From the NCBI GenBank assembly GCA_963837735.1, contig CAWIOM010000010.1, positions 310,001-374,000 on the forward strand: a DNA stretch of 64,000 nt, given 5' to 3'. The DNA is from VRUE01 sp963837735 (GTDB lineage: Bacteria > Actinomycetota > Thermoleophilia > Solirubrobacterales > 70-9). Positions 51,762 through 59,878 of the stretch are shown piece after piece (the first letter of the stretch is position 1; the number at the start of each line of letters is the position of its first letter). The position numbers and the translations under genes are program-made. Under the pieces are notes generated by a model that saw nothing but the letters and a program-made list of their open reading frames with translations, had not been told where the DNA came from and did not search any database.

Positions 51762-52606
51762 TCGGCGGCGGCGACCGCTTGGGCCGGCGCCTGCTCGCGC
51801 TCGAGCTCCACCGGGTCGTGGGCGCAGATCATCGTGACCTCGTCCCCGTGGCGCGAAGCCAGCTCGCGCAGCCTTTCGAGGTTTGCCTGGCGGGCCGCGT
51901 TGTCGCTCGCCATCACCCTCTGGAACACGCTCAGAATCGGCGGGCAGCTCGGCGGCGTGGCGAGCTGGCCGTGGTTGAAGTAGGCGTCGCCGCAGTGCAG
52001 CAGCCAGCCCTCCGGGGTCCTGACGGCGACGCCCGTGTGGCCGCGGGAGTGGCCGATCAGGGGGATCAGCAGCACCTCGACGTCGAGCCCGGGGATGATC
52101 CGGATGCCTTCGAAGCCGAGCCAGTCGTCGCCACCGCCGGGCGCGTGCCTGACCCAGCTCGGGTGGTGGGTCCAGTGGGCGCCGCCGATGTAGCGCAGCC
52201 GCTCGTCGAGCTTCGGGTTGAGGGCCGCATCGAGCTCGGGCGCCAGCACGTGGATCTCGGCGTCGGGGAAGTCGGGCAGGCCGCCGGCGTGGTCGAGGTC
52301 GAGGTGGGTGACCGCGATGTGGCGGACGTCGGAGGCCGAGAAGCCGAGCTCCTCGATCTGCTTGAGGGCGGTGGTCTCGGCCCGTGGCCGCGGCGCCATC
52401 AGGGCGCGGAAGCCGGCGCCGAGCTGGCCGGGGTTGCGCGCGTCCTCGATGCCGAAGCCGGTGTCGATCAGGACAAGGCCGTCGCCCGACTCGACCACCA
52501 GGCAGTGGCAGATGGAGAGGCCGCGCTCGAAGAGCCCGCCTTCGCCATTGACCAGCCGCCTGCCGTGAGGGCAGAGCGACCCGCAGTTGAGGTGGTGGAC
52601 TTTCAC
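51758..52606 (-). CDS. metallo-beta-lactamase-fold hydrolase (lactonase-like)
   Basis: A 282-residue protein from ATG 52606 (MKVHHLNCGSLCPHGRRL). It has VLIDTGFGIED, the metal motif HIAVTHLDLDHAGGLPDFPDAEIHVL, LIPLIGHSRGHTGVAVRTPEGWLLHCGDAYFNHGQL and a C-terminal ICAHDPVELE. This is the group around AHL lactonases and related MBL hydrolases. The canonical H-x-H-x-D-H is H-x-D-x-D-H here, with Asp replacing the second His. That changes the first metal site and makes quorum quenching uncertain. It starts the minus-strand pair with acetoacetyl-CoA synthetase (ATGA overlap), so a lactone or CoA-thioester substrate in ketone metabolism is possible. Confidence 0.8.
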   Translation of the reverse strand: MKVHHLNCGSLCPHGRRLVNGEGGLFERGLSICHCLVVESGDGLVLIDTGFGIEDARNPGQLGAGFRALMAPRPRAETTALKQIEELGFSASDVRHIAVTHLDLDHAGGLPDFPDAEIHVLAPELDAALNPKLDERLRYIGGAHWTHHPSWVRHAPGGGDDWLGFEGIRIIPGLDVEVLLIPLIGHSRGHTGVAVRTPEGWLLHCGDAYFNHGQLATPPSCPPILSVFQRVMASDNAARQANLERLRELASRHGDEVTMICAHDPVELEREQAPAQAVAAAE

Positions 52607-52658
52607 CGCGGCGGAGTCTAATGCGAGGCCCCGGAGCGCGGTCTATCGTTGGCGCCGC

Positions 52659-52742
52659 GCCGGAGTGGCGGAATTGGCATACGCGATCGGCTCAAAATCG
52701 ATTGCCCTCACGGGCTTGTGGGTTCGAGTCCCACCTCCGGCA
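52659..52742 (+). tRNA. tRNA-Leu (anticodon CAA)
   Basis: An 84-base class II tRNA. The acceptor arm GCCGGAG (52659-52665) pairs with CTCCGGC (52735-52741), and A 52742 is the discriminator. The anticodon stem ATCGG/TCGAT closes the loop CTCAAAA, with anticodon CAA at 52693-52695. A long variable arm (CCCTCACGGGC region) and the T-loop GGTTCGAGTCC are present. CCA is not encoded. Confidence 0.95.
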
Positions 52743-52777
52743 TCGCGACGCAGGCGGGTATCACGGCAGAGGGCCGC

Positions 52778-53320
52778 TCAGGCGGGCTGCGGGGCGCCGT
52801 TCTCGGGCGGGGCGCCGGCGCCGTAGTCTTCGCCCGAGCCGATCGGGCGCTCCTCCTCGACGTGCCACTCCTGGTTGAAGCCGTAGAGGGCGGCGGCGAT
52901 CAGGACGATCTGCAGGAGGGCGAGGACGACGACGAGGAGGCCGATCAGGGTCACCGGCAGCAGCCCTTCTTCGAAGCCCGACTTGTCGCGGGCGAACCAG
53001 CTGTCGGCGCCGACGGCGCAGAGGATCGCGAGGATCATCGAGAGCGCGGCGGCGACGGGCAGGATGCCGCGGTTCCAGCGCGCGACGAGAAATGCGAAGA
53101 ATCCGTAGAGCAGCCCGTAGATCAGGGTGACGACCGCCATCCCCGTTCCGCCCGAGATCAGCGAGAAGCCGGAGATCGCGACGATCACCGCGATGATCGA
53201 GGTCGCGGCGAGCAGGAAGACGAGCACGATTTTCGTCGTCGCCGACTCGGCTTTCTCCCGATTTGGGCGCCAGAGCTCGTATCCCGGCCTTACCTCTCCC
53301 ACGCTCACGCCGACGATCAT
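52778..53320 (-). CDS. four-helix membrane protein of unknown function
   Basis: A 180-residue protein with four hydrophobic helices: TTKIVLVFLLAATSIIAVIVAISGF, GMAVVTLIYGLLYGFFAFLVARW, ILPVAAALSMILAILCAVGA and LLPVTLIGLLVVVLALLQIVLIAAALYGF. The N-terminus before the first helix is hydrophilic (VRPGYELWRPNREKAESA). A C-terminal acidic/Gly/Pro tail follows (EWHVEEERPIGSGEDYGAGAPPENGAPQPA). Not recognised as a named family. It stands alone between two tRNA-Leu genes and on the opposite strand to both. ATG 53320 is the first start; the V-G-V start region (MIVGVSVGEV) is plausible. Confidence 0.7.
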   Translation of the reverse strand: MIVGVSVGEVRPGYELWRPNREKAESATTKIVLVFLLAATSIIAVIVAISGFSLISGGTGMAVVTLIYGLLYGFFAFLVARWNRGILPVAAALSMILAILCAVGADSWFARDKSGFEEGLLPVTLIGLLVVVLALLQIVLIAAALYGFNQEWHVEEERPIGSGEDYGAGAPPENGAPQPA

Positions 53321-53381
53321 AGAATCTAGAAGCGACGACGCGGCATTTTCGGCGCGTTAAGGCCTCGACAGGGGCTCGCAC

Positions 53382-53465
53382 GCGGGCGTGGCGGAATTGG
53401 CATACGCGCCAGGTTTAGGTCCTGGTGGGCTTCGGCCCGTGGGGGTTCAAATCCCTCCGCCCGCA
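53382..53465 (+). tRNA. tRNA-Leu (anticodon UAG)
   Basis: An 84-base class II tRNA. GCGGGCG (53382-53388) pairs with CGCCCGC (53458-53464), and A 53465 is the discriminator. The anticodon stem CCAGG/CCTGG flanks the loop TTTAGGT, with anticodon TAG at 53416-53418. A long variable arm (GGGCTTCGGCCC) and the T-loop GGTTCAAATCC are present. CCA is not encoded. Confidence 0.95.
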
Positions 53466-53478
53466 TCGATGAAAGCCT

Positions 53479-53500
53479 CCGCATGGCGAGACTCATGCGG
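53479..53500. terminator. inverted repeat after tRNA-Leu(UAG)
   Basis: CCGCATG (53479-53485) and CATGCGG (53494-53500) form a perfect 7-bp stem around GCGAGACT, 14 bp after the tRNA. There is no T-tract. It may be a tRNA terminator or processing hairpin. Confidence 0.35.
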
Positions 53501-53530
53501 ACAGCGGGAGGGCGGGTTCCACTGTCAGGC

Positions 53531-53562
53531 CCATGGGTCCGTATGGGCCCATGGGTCCGTAT
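53531..53562. repeat. 18-bp tandem repeat, 1.8 copies
   Basis: CCATGGGTCCGTAT occurs at 53531-53544 and 53549-53562, separated by GGGC, giving an 18-bp period. Each unit contains the palindrome CCCATGGG or CCATGG. It lies in the 147-bp leader between tRNA-Leu(UAG) and the GT2 synthase at 53613, so it could be an operator. No function is shown. Confidence 0.6.
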
Positions 53563-53612
53563 TTGCCCTCGAGGTGTAGATCTCCGCGCTCTGGTCGATA
53601 CATCTCGAGACC

Positions 53613-55038
53613 ATGGCCACGATCGAGACCGACCCGAGACCGACCGCCCCGCGGCGGCGCGAGCCCGGGACGGGCTCCGTCGGTGCCGGCGAACAGCCGG
53701 TTCTGGTCAAGGACCTCGAGCGGACCCCGCGCGAGCGCCGCCGCATCTACGTCGCCCTGCATCTGAAGCTGTTCTTCGTGATCGGGATCGGCCTCGCCTG
53801 GGCCGGCTTTTCCCTCTGGCTCTCACTTCCGTGGATCGACGACCCTGGGCCAATCGATCACCATGCCCCTCGCGATCGCCGTGATCCTCGGCATCGCGAT
53901 CATCCCCGGCTACCTCAACGCCAACCTGATCGCCTCGCTGCTGCTCGACCGCCCACCCCCACTGCGCTTTGACCTCGCCTTTCCCGAAGCCACCGTGGTG
54001 ATCGCCTGCTTCAACGAGGAGGAGGCGATCGAGGAAACCCTCGACTTCGTGGTCGCCCAGGACTATCCCGGCAGACTCCGGATCCTGATCGCCGACGACG
54101 GCTCCACCGATCGCACAGTCGAGCTGGCCCGCGCGCGTGCTGCGACGAACCCCGACATCGCGGTCCTCGCCTTCCCCCACGGTGGCAAGGCGCAGACGCT
54201 GACCGCAGCGCTGAAGCGGGTGCGAACCCCACTGATGGCGACCGTCGATGCCGACACGCTGCTGATGCCCTCGGCTCTCCAACGCGTGGTCGCCCGGCTG
54301 TTGATCTCCCCGCCGGACACGGTCGCGGTCGCCGGCGCGGTTTTCGTCCGCAACTCTCGCCGGAACTTCATCACCCGCGCTCAGGAGTGGGACTACTTTC
54401 TCGGCATCGCCTCGGTCAAGCGCCAGCAGGGCCTTTTCCAGGGAACGATGGTCGCACAGGGAGCCTTCAGCGTTTATCGCACGGCAGCGCTGCTGCAGGT
54501 GAACGGCTGGCCGGACCGCATCGGCGAGGACATCGTGCTCACCTGGGCGATGATGCGCGAGGGGGGCAGGGTCGGCTACGAGCGCACCGCGATCGCCTTC
54601 ACCAGCGCACCGGAAGACGCCCGGGCATTCGCCCGCCAACGACGGCGCTGGGCGCGCGGGATGATCGAGGGGCTGCGCGAGCACGGCGGCGCTCTTCTGG
54701 CCGGAGGTCGGTCCAACGTCCATGCGGTACTCGTCAACTTCGTTTTTCCCTACGTGGACGTCGTCTTCTCAATCGCCTTCCCGATCGGGATCGTCCTGGC
54801 CCTGTTTGGCAACTTCGCGATCGTCGGACCGATGACGCTCGCCGTTCTACCCCTGAACGTGGCGCTCTCGATGATCATGTTCCACCTCAGCAAGCAGTCC
54901 TTCGACGAGGTCGGCCTCAAGGTCCGCCAGAACCGGCTCGGCTACCTCGGCTACCTCTTCACCTACCAGCTCTTCATGTCGCCCGTCTCGGTGGCCGGCT
55001 ACGCGCAGGAGCTATTCGGCGCCGCACGCCGCTGGTGA
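53613..55038 (+). CDS. processive GT2 synthase (poly-GlcNAc/cellulose-synthase-like), one frameshift
   Basis: About 475 residues from ATG 53613. A hydrophilic N-terminus is followed by a helix (LKLFFVIGIGLAWAGFSLWLSLPW). A frame change near 53,850 leads to MPLAIAVILGIAIIPGYLNANLIASLLL. The catalytic domain reads ATVVIACFNEEEAIEETLDFV, LIADDGSTDRTVELA, ATVDADTLLMPSALQRVVARLL, VAQGAFSVYRTAAL and IGEDIVLTWAMMREG. The product-binding motif is RQRRRW. This D, DxD, ED, Q-x2-RW set marks processive synthases such as poly-N-acetylglucosamine or hyaluronan-like enzymes. Helices near the C-terminus complete the channel. A single-gene locus without an accessory deacetylase; product unknown. Confidence 0.85.
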
Positions 55039-55044
55039 GGAGGG

Positions 55045-55101
55045 AGCGCCTCGGCTCACGAGGCGGCCTGCCGGCACTGGACGGCAGGCGCCCGAGGCGC
55101 T
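55045..55101. terminator. nested hairpins between GT2 synthase and tRNA-Trp
   Basis: AGCGCCTCGG (55045-55054) pairs with CCGAGGCGCT (55092-55101), enclosing CCTGCCG (55067-55073) with CGGCAGG (55082-55088). Both stems are perfect. It lies 7 bp after the synthase stop and 30 bp before tRNA-Trp, followed by TCCCGTCC. Likely a terminator or insulating structure. Confidence 0.55.
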
Positions 55102-55130
55102 TCCCGTCCGGCTAGCATCCCCGACCTCGG

Positions 55131-55204
55131 GGGGCAGTGGCCCAACTGGCTAAGGCACCGGTCTCCAAAACCGGCGATTCCAGGTTCGAGTCCTGGCTGC
55201 CCCG
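55131..55204 (+). tRNA. tRNA-Trp (anticodon CCA)
   Basis: A 74-base tRNA. The acceptor GGGGCAG (55131-55137) pairs with CTGCCCC (55197-55203), and G 55204 is the discriminator. The anticodon stem CCGGT/ACCGG closes the loop CTCCAAA, with anticodon CCA at 55165-55167. The T-arm is CAGGTTCGAGTCCTG. The 3' CCA is not encoded. Confidence 0.95.
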
Positions 55205-55272
55205 CTTTGATCCGGCGGGATCGCGAGTTCTCCACGTCGCAGCTATCCCGGTGGTCTACGGATGCCGCGGAA

Positions 55273-55605
55273 TCAGCCGCCGAGCACGGCCTCGAGCTCG
55301 GCCAGCTGGGACTCGATCCCGGTGCAGACGCCCTCGCAGATTTCGTGCACACCCGGGTCGGCGATCCGGTAGAGCGAGCTGGTCCCCTGCTTGCGGCGGG
55401 CGACGAAGCCCTCGGCCAGCAGCGCCCCGAGATGCTTGGAGATGTTCTGCTGGGAGGAGCCCAGGGCCTCGGTCAGCTCGCCGACCGAGGCCTCCTCGCG
55501 GCTGCGCAGGAGGTCGATGATCCGCAGCCGGGTCGGGTCCGAGAGGGCGCGGAAGCGGCGGGCGATCAGCTCGGCGGTGTCGGGGGTGAGGGGTCTCTTC
55601 AACAT
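55273..55605 (-). CDS. ArsR-family transcriptional repressor
   Basis: A 110-residue winged-helix protein. LIARRFRALSDPTRLRIIDLLRSREEASVGELTEALGSSQQNISKHLGALLAEGFVARRKQGTSSLYRIADPGVHEICEGV is the ArsR/SmtB fold with the recognition helix QQNISKHLGAL. The C-terminal CEGVCTGIESQLAELEAVL includes two Cys in the last helix (E-x-C-E-G-V-C), which could bind metal or sense thiol state. There is no ELCVCDL metal motif in helix 3. It diverges from the DUF2892-MMPL operon across 63 bp that contain palindromes, so it likely controls both directions. Confidence 0.88.
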   Translation of the reverse strand: MLKRPLTPDTAELIARRFRALSDPTRLRIIDLLRSREEASVGELTEALGSSQQNISKHLGALLAEGFVARRKQGTSSLYRIADPGVHEICEGVCTGIESQLAELEAVLGG

Positions 55606-55620
55606 CTGCTACTCTCTTTC

Positions 55621-55641
55621 ACAATTGTTGAGTTGTTCAAC
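55621..55641. promoter_or_regulatory. palindromic operator between ArsR and the DUF2892-MMPL operon
   Basis: GTTGAGTTGTTCAAC (55627-55641) has 5-bp inverted arms GTTGA/TCAAC, overlapped at its left by ACAATTGT (55621-55628), itself an 8-bp palindrome. This AT-rich stretch in GC-rich DNA lies between divergent starts, as expected for an ArsR operator. Binding is inferred. Confidence 0.55.
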
Positions 55642-55668
55642 TGTGGATCATCAGAAAGAAGGATAGCG

Positions 55669-55929
55669 ATGCCAGCAACCACCGCCGCCAATCCGCCCCT
55701 GCAGGCTTCCTCATCCTCGCGGGGATGGCCGCTGGAGCGCATCCTCTTCGCGCTGGCGGGCACGATGACCGGCCTCAGCGCTCTGCTCAGCGCCCTCGTC
55801 AGCCCCTGGTTCCTGCTGCTGACCGGGTTTGTCGCCGTCAACCAGCTGCTCTTCGTCAGCGTCGGCAACTGCCCGGCCTCGTTGATCTTGCGGCACGTCT
55901 TCGGCGTCAAGGCTGCCTGCGAGCGATGA
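55669..55929 (+). CDS. DUF2892-like small membrane protein
   Basis: An 86-residue protein from ATG 55669, preceded by AAAGAAGG. RGWPLERILFALAGTMTGLSALLSALVSPWFLLLTGFVAVNQLLFVSVGNCPASLILRHVFGV has two membrane helices and the end motif G-x-C-P-x-S-x-I-L. This is the DUF2892 (YgaP-type inner membrane) pattern, with a Cys (NCP) at the membrane edge. DUF2892 domains accompany rhodanese and ArsR-type sulfur or redox genes. TGA overlaps the MMPL start (ATGA). Controlled probably by the divergent ArsR protein. Confidence 0.78.
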   Translation: MPATTAANPPLQASSSSRGWPLERILFALAGTMTGLSALLSALVSPWFLLLTGFVAVNQLLFVSVGNCPASLILRHVFGVKAACER

Positions 55930-58121
55930 ACGCCCTGGGACCGATCGGGCGGCTCGGGCGCTTCGCCGCCGTCCATCGGCGCGCCGTGTTCATCACCTGG
56001 GCCGCGATCGCCGTCGGCCTCGGCGTGCTGGCGCCGCGGGTCGAGACGGCGCTCTCGGGTGCCGGCTGGCAGGCCAACGGCTCCGAGTCGGTCAAGGTCC
56101 GCGAACAGCTCGACGCCAACTTCGGCGGCGCCGGCGCCTACGCGCTGCAGGTCGCCGTCTACTCGCAGGAACTGACCGTGGCCGACCCGGCGCTCCGCCG
56201 TACCGTCGCCCGGGTCGAACGCGTTCTCGGCGCCGACCCGGCGGTCGGCAGCGTCCTCGCGCCCCGTCCCGGTGCCTCGATCTCCCGCGACGGCCACACC
56301 GCGATCGTCGCCGGCACCGCCGCCAAGAACCCGAACGAAATGGTCGCCGCCGCCAACGACCTGAAGTCCGAAGTCGCCGCCCTCTCCACGCCTGAGGTGC
56401 AGGCGAACCTCACCGGGGCGCCCGGCATGTGGTCGGACTTCAACGAAGCCAACCGCGACGCGATGATGAAGTCGGAGCTGATCTCCTGGCCGGTGACGCT
56501 GGCGATCCTCGTCCTGGCCTTCGGCTCCCTCGTCGCCGCCGGGCTGCCGCTGATGCTGACGATCGTCGGCCTGATCGCCTCCGCCGGGGTCCTCTACCTC
56601 GGCACCAAGCTGGCGCCGATCTCGATCTGGGCGATGAACTTCGCGCTGATGTTCGCGCTGGCGCTCGGCATCGACTACGCGCTTTTCATAGTGATGCGCT
56701 TCCGCGGCGCCCTCTTCGGCCAGCACGAGACGACCGAGGAGGCCGTCGGCGAGACGATGGACACCGCCGGCAAGGCGGTCCTCTTCTCCGGGCTGACCGT
56801 CCTGATCTCGCTCTCGGCGGTGATGCTTGTCCCCAGCCCCGCCTTCCGCTCGATGTCGCTGGGGATCATGGTCTCGGTCCTCTTCGTCCTGGCGGCGACG
56901 ATGACCCTGCTGCCGGCGGTCCTCTCCAAGCTCGGGCCGCGGATCGACAAGCTCGCCCTCCCATGGGCCCACAGCGGCGAGCACCGCTCGCCGCGCTTCG
57001 CGCGCTGGGGGGAGCTGCTCTGGCGCCGGCCCTTCGTCTTCGGTGGCCTCGCCCTGGTCGTTCTGCTCGCCCTGGCGCTGCCGATCCTCGGCATGAAGAC
57101 CGGGATGCCCTCGATCAAGGTGGTGCCCAAGAGCGACTCCTCGCGAGTCGGCTACCGGCAGATCAGCGCCGCCTTCGGCCCCGGCGCGCCGGGAACGCTG
57201 CAGGTGACGTCGGCGCGAGCGCAGGCCGCGGCGAGCGCGGACGTGCTGCGCGGGGACCCCGGAATCGCAGCCGTCTCCCCGCCGGTGGCCGGGGCCGGCG
57301 GCCAGGTCCTGATCCAGGCGGTGCCGAACAGCGGTCCCTCGACCGACGCCAACGCGAGCACGATCGACAGGCTGCGGAGGGACCTTCCCGCGGCGGCGCA
57401 GCTCGGCGGCCCCTCGGCCGAAAACCACGACCTCGAAACCTCGCTGGCATCGAAGACGCCGCTGGCGATCGGCGTCATCCTCGTGCTCGGCTTCCTGCTC
57501 CTGCTGATCGCCTTCCAGGCGCCGCTGATCGCCGCGATCGGGGTGCTCGCCAACCTGCTCTCCACCGCCGCGGCCTTCGGCGTCGCGACGCTGATCTTCC
57601 AGCACGGGCACCTCTCCGGCCTGCTCGGCTTCGAATCGCAGGGATTCCTCGACGCCTGGGGGCCGATCTTCTTCTTCGCGATGATCTTCGCGATCGCGAT
57701 GGACTACACGGTCTTCCTGCTCTCCTCCGCGCGCGAGCACTGGGAGCGCTCAGGCGACGCCAGGGAGGCGATGGTCGGCGGCCTGGCCCACTCCGGGCGG
57801 GTGATCCTCGCCGCCGGCGGGGTGATGGTCGCGGTCTTCTTCACCTTCGCCCTCTCGGGGCCGCTGCCGCCGAAGGAGATGGGCACGATCCTCGGCGTCG
57901 CCGTCCTGCTCGACGCCTTCCTGGTCAGGTTGCTGCTGCTGCCGGTCTTCATGCGGCTGGCGGGAGCGCGGGCCTGGTACCTGCCGGCCTGGCTCGACCG
58001 GATCCTTCCCGACGTGCGCTTCGGGCACGGATCGGCGGGCGGGGAGGCAGCGGCCGGCGAGCCGGCGAGCCCGACCGTCCCGACGCCGCCGGTGGTGGCA
58101 GCGGTCAGGGACAGGAGCTAA
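55926..58121 (+). CDS. MMPL/RND-family membrane transporter
   Basis: A 731-residue protein starting at ATG 55926. It has the MMPL two-fold design: a helix, a periplasmic domain (about 45-175), five to six helices, then the same again. The conserved block ALALGIDYALFIVMRFRGAL (with the D-Y pair for proton relay) has its second-half counterpart IFAIAMDYTVFLLSSAREHWERSG. Each is followed by AVLFSGLTVLISLSAVML or VILAAGGVMVAVFFTFAL. MMPL proteins export lipids, siderophores or drugs in actinobacteria. Here it is in one transcript with a DUF2892 gene under an ArsR regulator, which hints at a stress-induced exporter. Substrate unknown. Intact. Confidence 0.88.
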   Translation: MNALGPIGRLGRFAAVHRRAVFITWAAIAVGLGVLAPRVETALSGAGWQANGSESVKVREQLDANFGGAGAYALQVAVYSQELTVADPALRRTVARVERVLGADPAVGSVLAPRPGASISRDGHTAIVAGTAAKNPNEMVAAANDLKSEVAALSTPEVQANLTGAPGMWSDFNEANRDAMMKSELISWPVTLAILVLAFGSLVAAGLPLMLTIVGLIASAGVLYLGTKLAPISIWAMNFALMFALALGIDYALFIVMRFRGALFGQHETTEEAVGETMDTAGKAVLFSGLTVLISLSAVMLVPSPAFRSMSLGIMVSVLFVLAATMTLLPAVLSKLGPRIDKLALPWAHSGEHRSPRFARWGELLWRRPFVFGGLALVVLLALALPILGMKTGMPSIKVVPKSDSSRVGYRQISAAFGPGAPGTLQVTSARAQAAASADVLRGDPGIAAVSPPVAGAGGQVLIQAVPNSGPSTDANASTIDRLRRDLPAAAQLGGPSAENHDLETSLASKTPLAIGVILVLGFLLLLIAFQAPLIAAIGVLANLLSTAAAFGVATLIFQHGHLSGLLGFESQGFLDAWGPIFFFAMIFAIAMDYTVFLLSSAREHWERSGDAREAMVGGLAHSGRVILAAGGVMVAVFFTFALSGPLPPKEMGTILGVAVLLDAFLVRLLLLPVFMRLAGARAWYLPAWLDRILPDVRFGHGSAGGEAAAGEPASPTVPTPPVVAAVRDRS

Positions 58122-58206
58122 CGCGAGGCGAGCGCATTCGTGGCGCAGCTCGGCTCCGGCCGGCCCGGCGAAGGCGCGTCGCTAGACTCGACCGCGTGAG
58201 GCGACG

Positions 58207-59851
58207 GTGCCAGTGAGGTTGGGGTTCGGCGTCCGTCTGCGGGGAGCCGCTTCGTTCGCCGCCGGAGCCCTGCTCGCTGCACTTCTGATCGCACCCGCCG
58301 CGGCGGGTGCGGCGGCCGGCGACATCGACACCAGCTTCGCCACCAACGGCAGGCTGGTCCAGAACATCGACGCCAACGTGGTCGCGAGCACCGACGCCGC
58401 CCGCGATGTCGCGATCCAGCCCGACGGCCGGATCGTCGTCGCCGGCTCGACCTTCGTCAACAACGAAGGCACGATCACGAACTATGGGTTTGCCGTCCTG
58501 CGGCTGACGAGCGCCGGGGCCCCCGACGGCAGCAGCGGCGGGTTCGATGTCTTCTCCGAGGGCCCGCACCCGGGCAGCGGCGCCAGTGCGGTGGCGCTGC
58601 AGCCCGACGGCCAGATCCTGCTCGCGGGCTGGGAAGGGTCGATGGGCTCCGATTTCACCGCGGCCCGGATCTCGGGCGTGGACGGAAACTACGACGCCAC
58701 CTTCGGCCCGCCGAACGGGTGGTCCTATCTCAATTTCGCGGGGGTCGACGGAGCGGGCGTCGGAACCGACGTCGCCGCCGACATGGCCCTGCAGCCCGAC
58801 GGCGCGGTGGTCATGGCCGGCTACAGCGACGGCCAGTTCGCGATCGGGCGAGTCAGCTCGACCGGGGCGCCGGACAACAGCTTCGACGGCAACGGCCGCA
58901 AGCGGGTCGGCTTCGTCGAAGACCTGGGCTACGCAACCTCGGTGGCGCTCTCCGGCTCGAAGATCGTCTCCGCCGGCTTCACCGGCTCCGCACCCAACTA
59001 CCAGCTCGCGATCCTCAGCCTCAATGCGAACGGCAGCCCGGACGCCGGCTTCGGGGACGCCGCCGGCCGCGCGACCAACGAAGTCAACGAGATTCCCCAC
59101 GGTGCCGAGGCGATGGCGATCCAGCCCGACGGCAAGATCGTCGTCGCCGGGCCGGCCGGCGGCGACTTCGGGATCGCGCGGGTGAAGACCGACGGCCTCT
59201 ACGACCAGAGCTTCGGGACCGAAGGCCAGGTCGCGGTCGACTTCGGCGGTAAAGACGTCCCCTACGCGCTGGCGCTTCAGCCCGACGGCCGGATCCTGGT
59301 TGCCGGCACCGACGGCGACGGCTTCGCCGTCACCAGGCTGATGCCGGACGGCTCGGTCGACCCGAGCTTCGGGATCGGCGGTAGGGCGACCGTCAACTTC
59401 GGCGGCGTCGACGAAGCGCTTGGCATCGCCCTGCAGCCCGACGGCAAGATCGTCCTCGTCGGCACCAACGGCGGCGACTTCGCCGTCACCCGCCTGATGG
59501 GCGATCCGCCGGCCGGTTCGCCGGCCCCGGCCCCGGCCTCGCCCGCCGGGCCGCCGGCGCCCGCCACGGCGAAATGCGCCGGCCGGCGAGCGACGATCGT
59601 CGGCACGCGCGGCAACGACCGGCTCTCGAGGAACCGGCGCCGCGGACGTGATCGCGGGGCTGGGCGGTGCCGACAGGATCGCCGGCCTCGGCGGGAGGGA
59701 CACGATCTGCGGCGGCGGCGGCAACGACCGTCTGAAGGGCGGCCCCGGCGCCGACACCCTGATCGGCGGCCCGGGCAGGGACACGCTGTTCGGCGGGCCC
59801 GGGAGGGACAGGCTGAGGGGCGGCCCGGGCAGGGACAGGCTGGTGAAGTAG
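58207..59851 (+). CDS. secreted delta-60 repeat protein with RTX-like glycine repeats, one frameshift
   Basis: About 548 residues. A signal peptide (AASFAAGALLAALLIAPAAAGAAA) precedes seven delta-60-type repeats marked by (A/L)QPDG(R/K)I-VAG, for example AIQPDGRIVVAG, ALQPDGQILLAG and ALQPDGKIVLVG. These form a beta-propeller-like domain (about 30-440). After a Pro/Ala linker and a frame change near 59,635, the last 75 residues are GG-x-G-x-D-type nonapeptides (GGADRI, GGRDTI, GGGGNDRL, GGPGADTL, GGPGRDTL), like the calcium-binding RTX repeats of hemolysin-type proteins. It probably binds Ca(II) at the cell surface. GTG 58207 is the likely start; no enzyme motif seen. Confidence 0.78.
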
Positions 59852-59878
59852 GCAACTCTGCTGTAGCTTGACATCTAG

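Noticed and set aside
59640..59851. RTX-like glycine repeats read as a toxin
   Set aside because: The repeats are short and attached to a delta-60 propeller with a Sec signal. There is no type I secretion gene or toxin domain.
58207..59851. Periodic DNA in the delta-60 gene considered as a CRISPR array or tandem DNA repeat
   Set aside because: Periodicity is at protein level (QPDG motifs) with diverged codons and no constant spacers. No cas genes are in the window.
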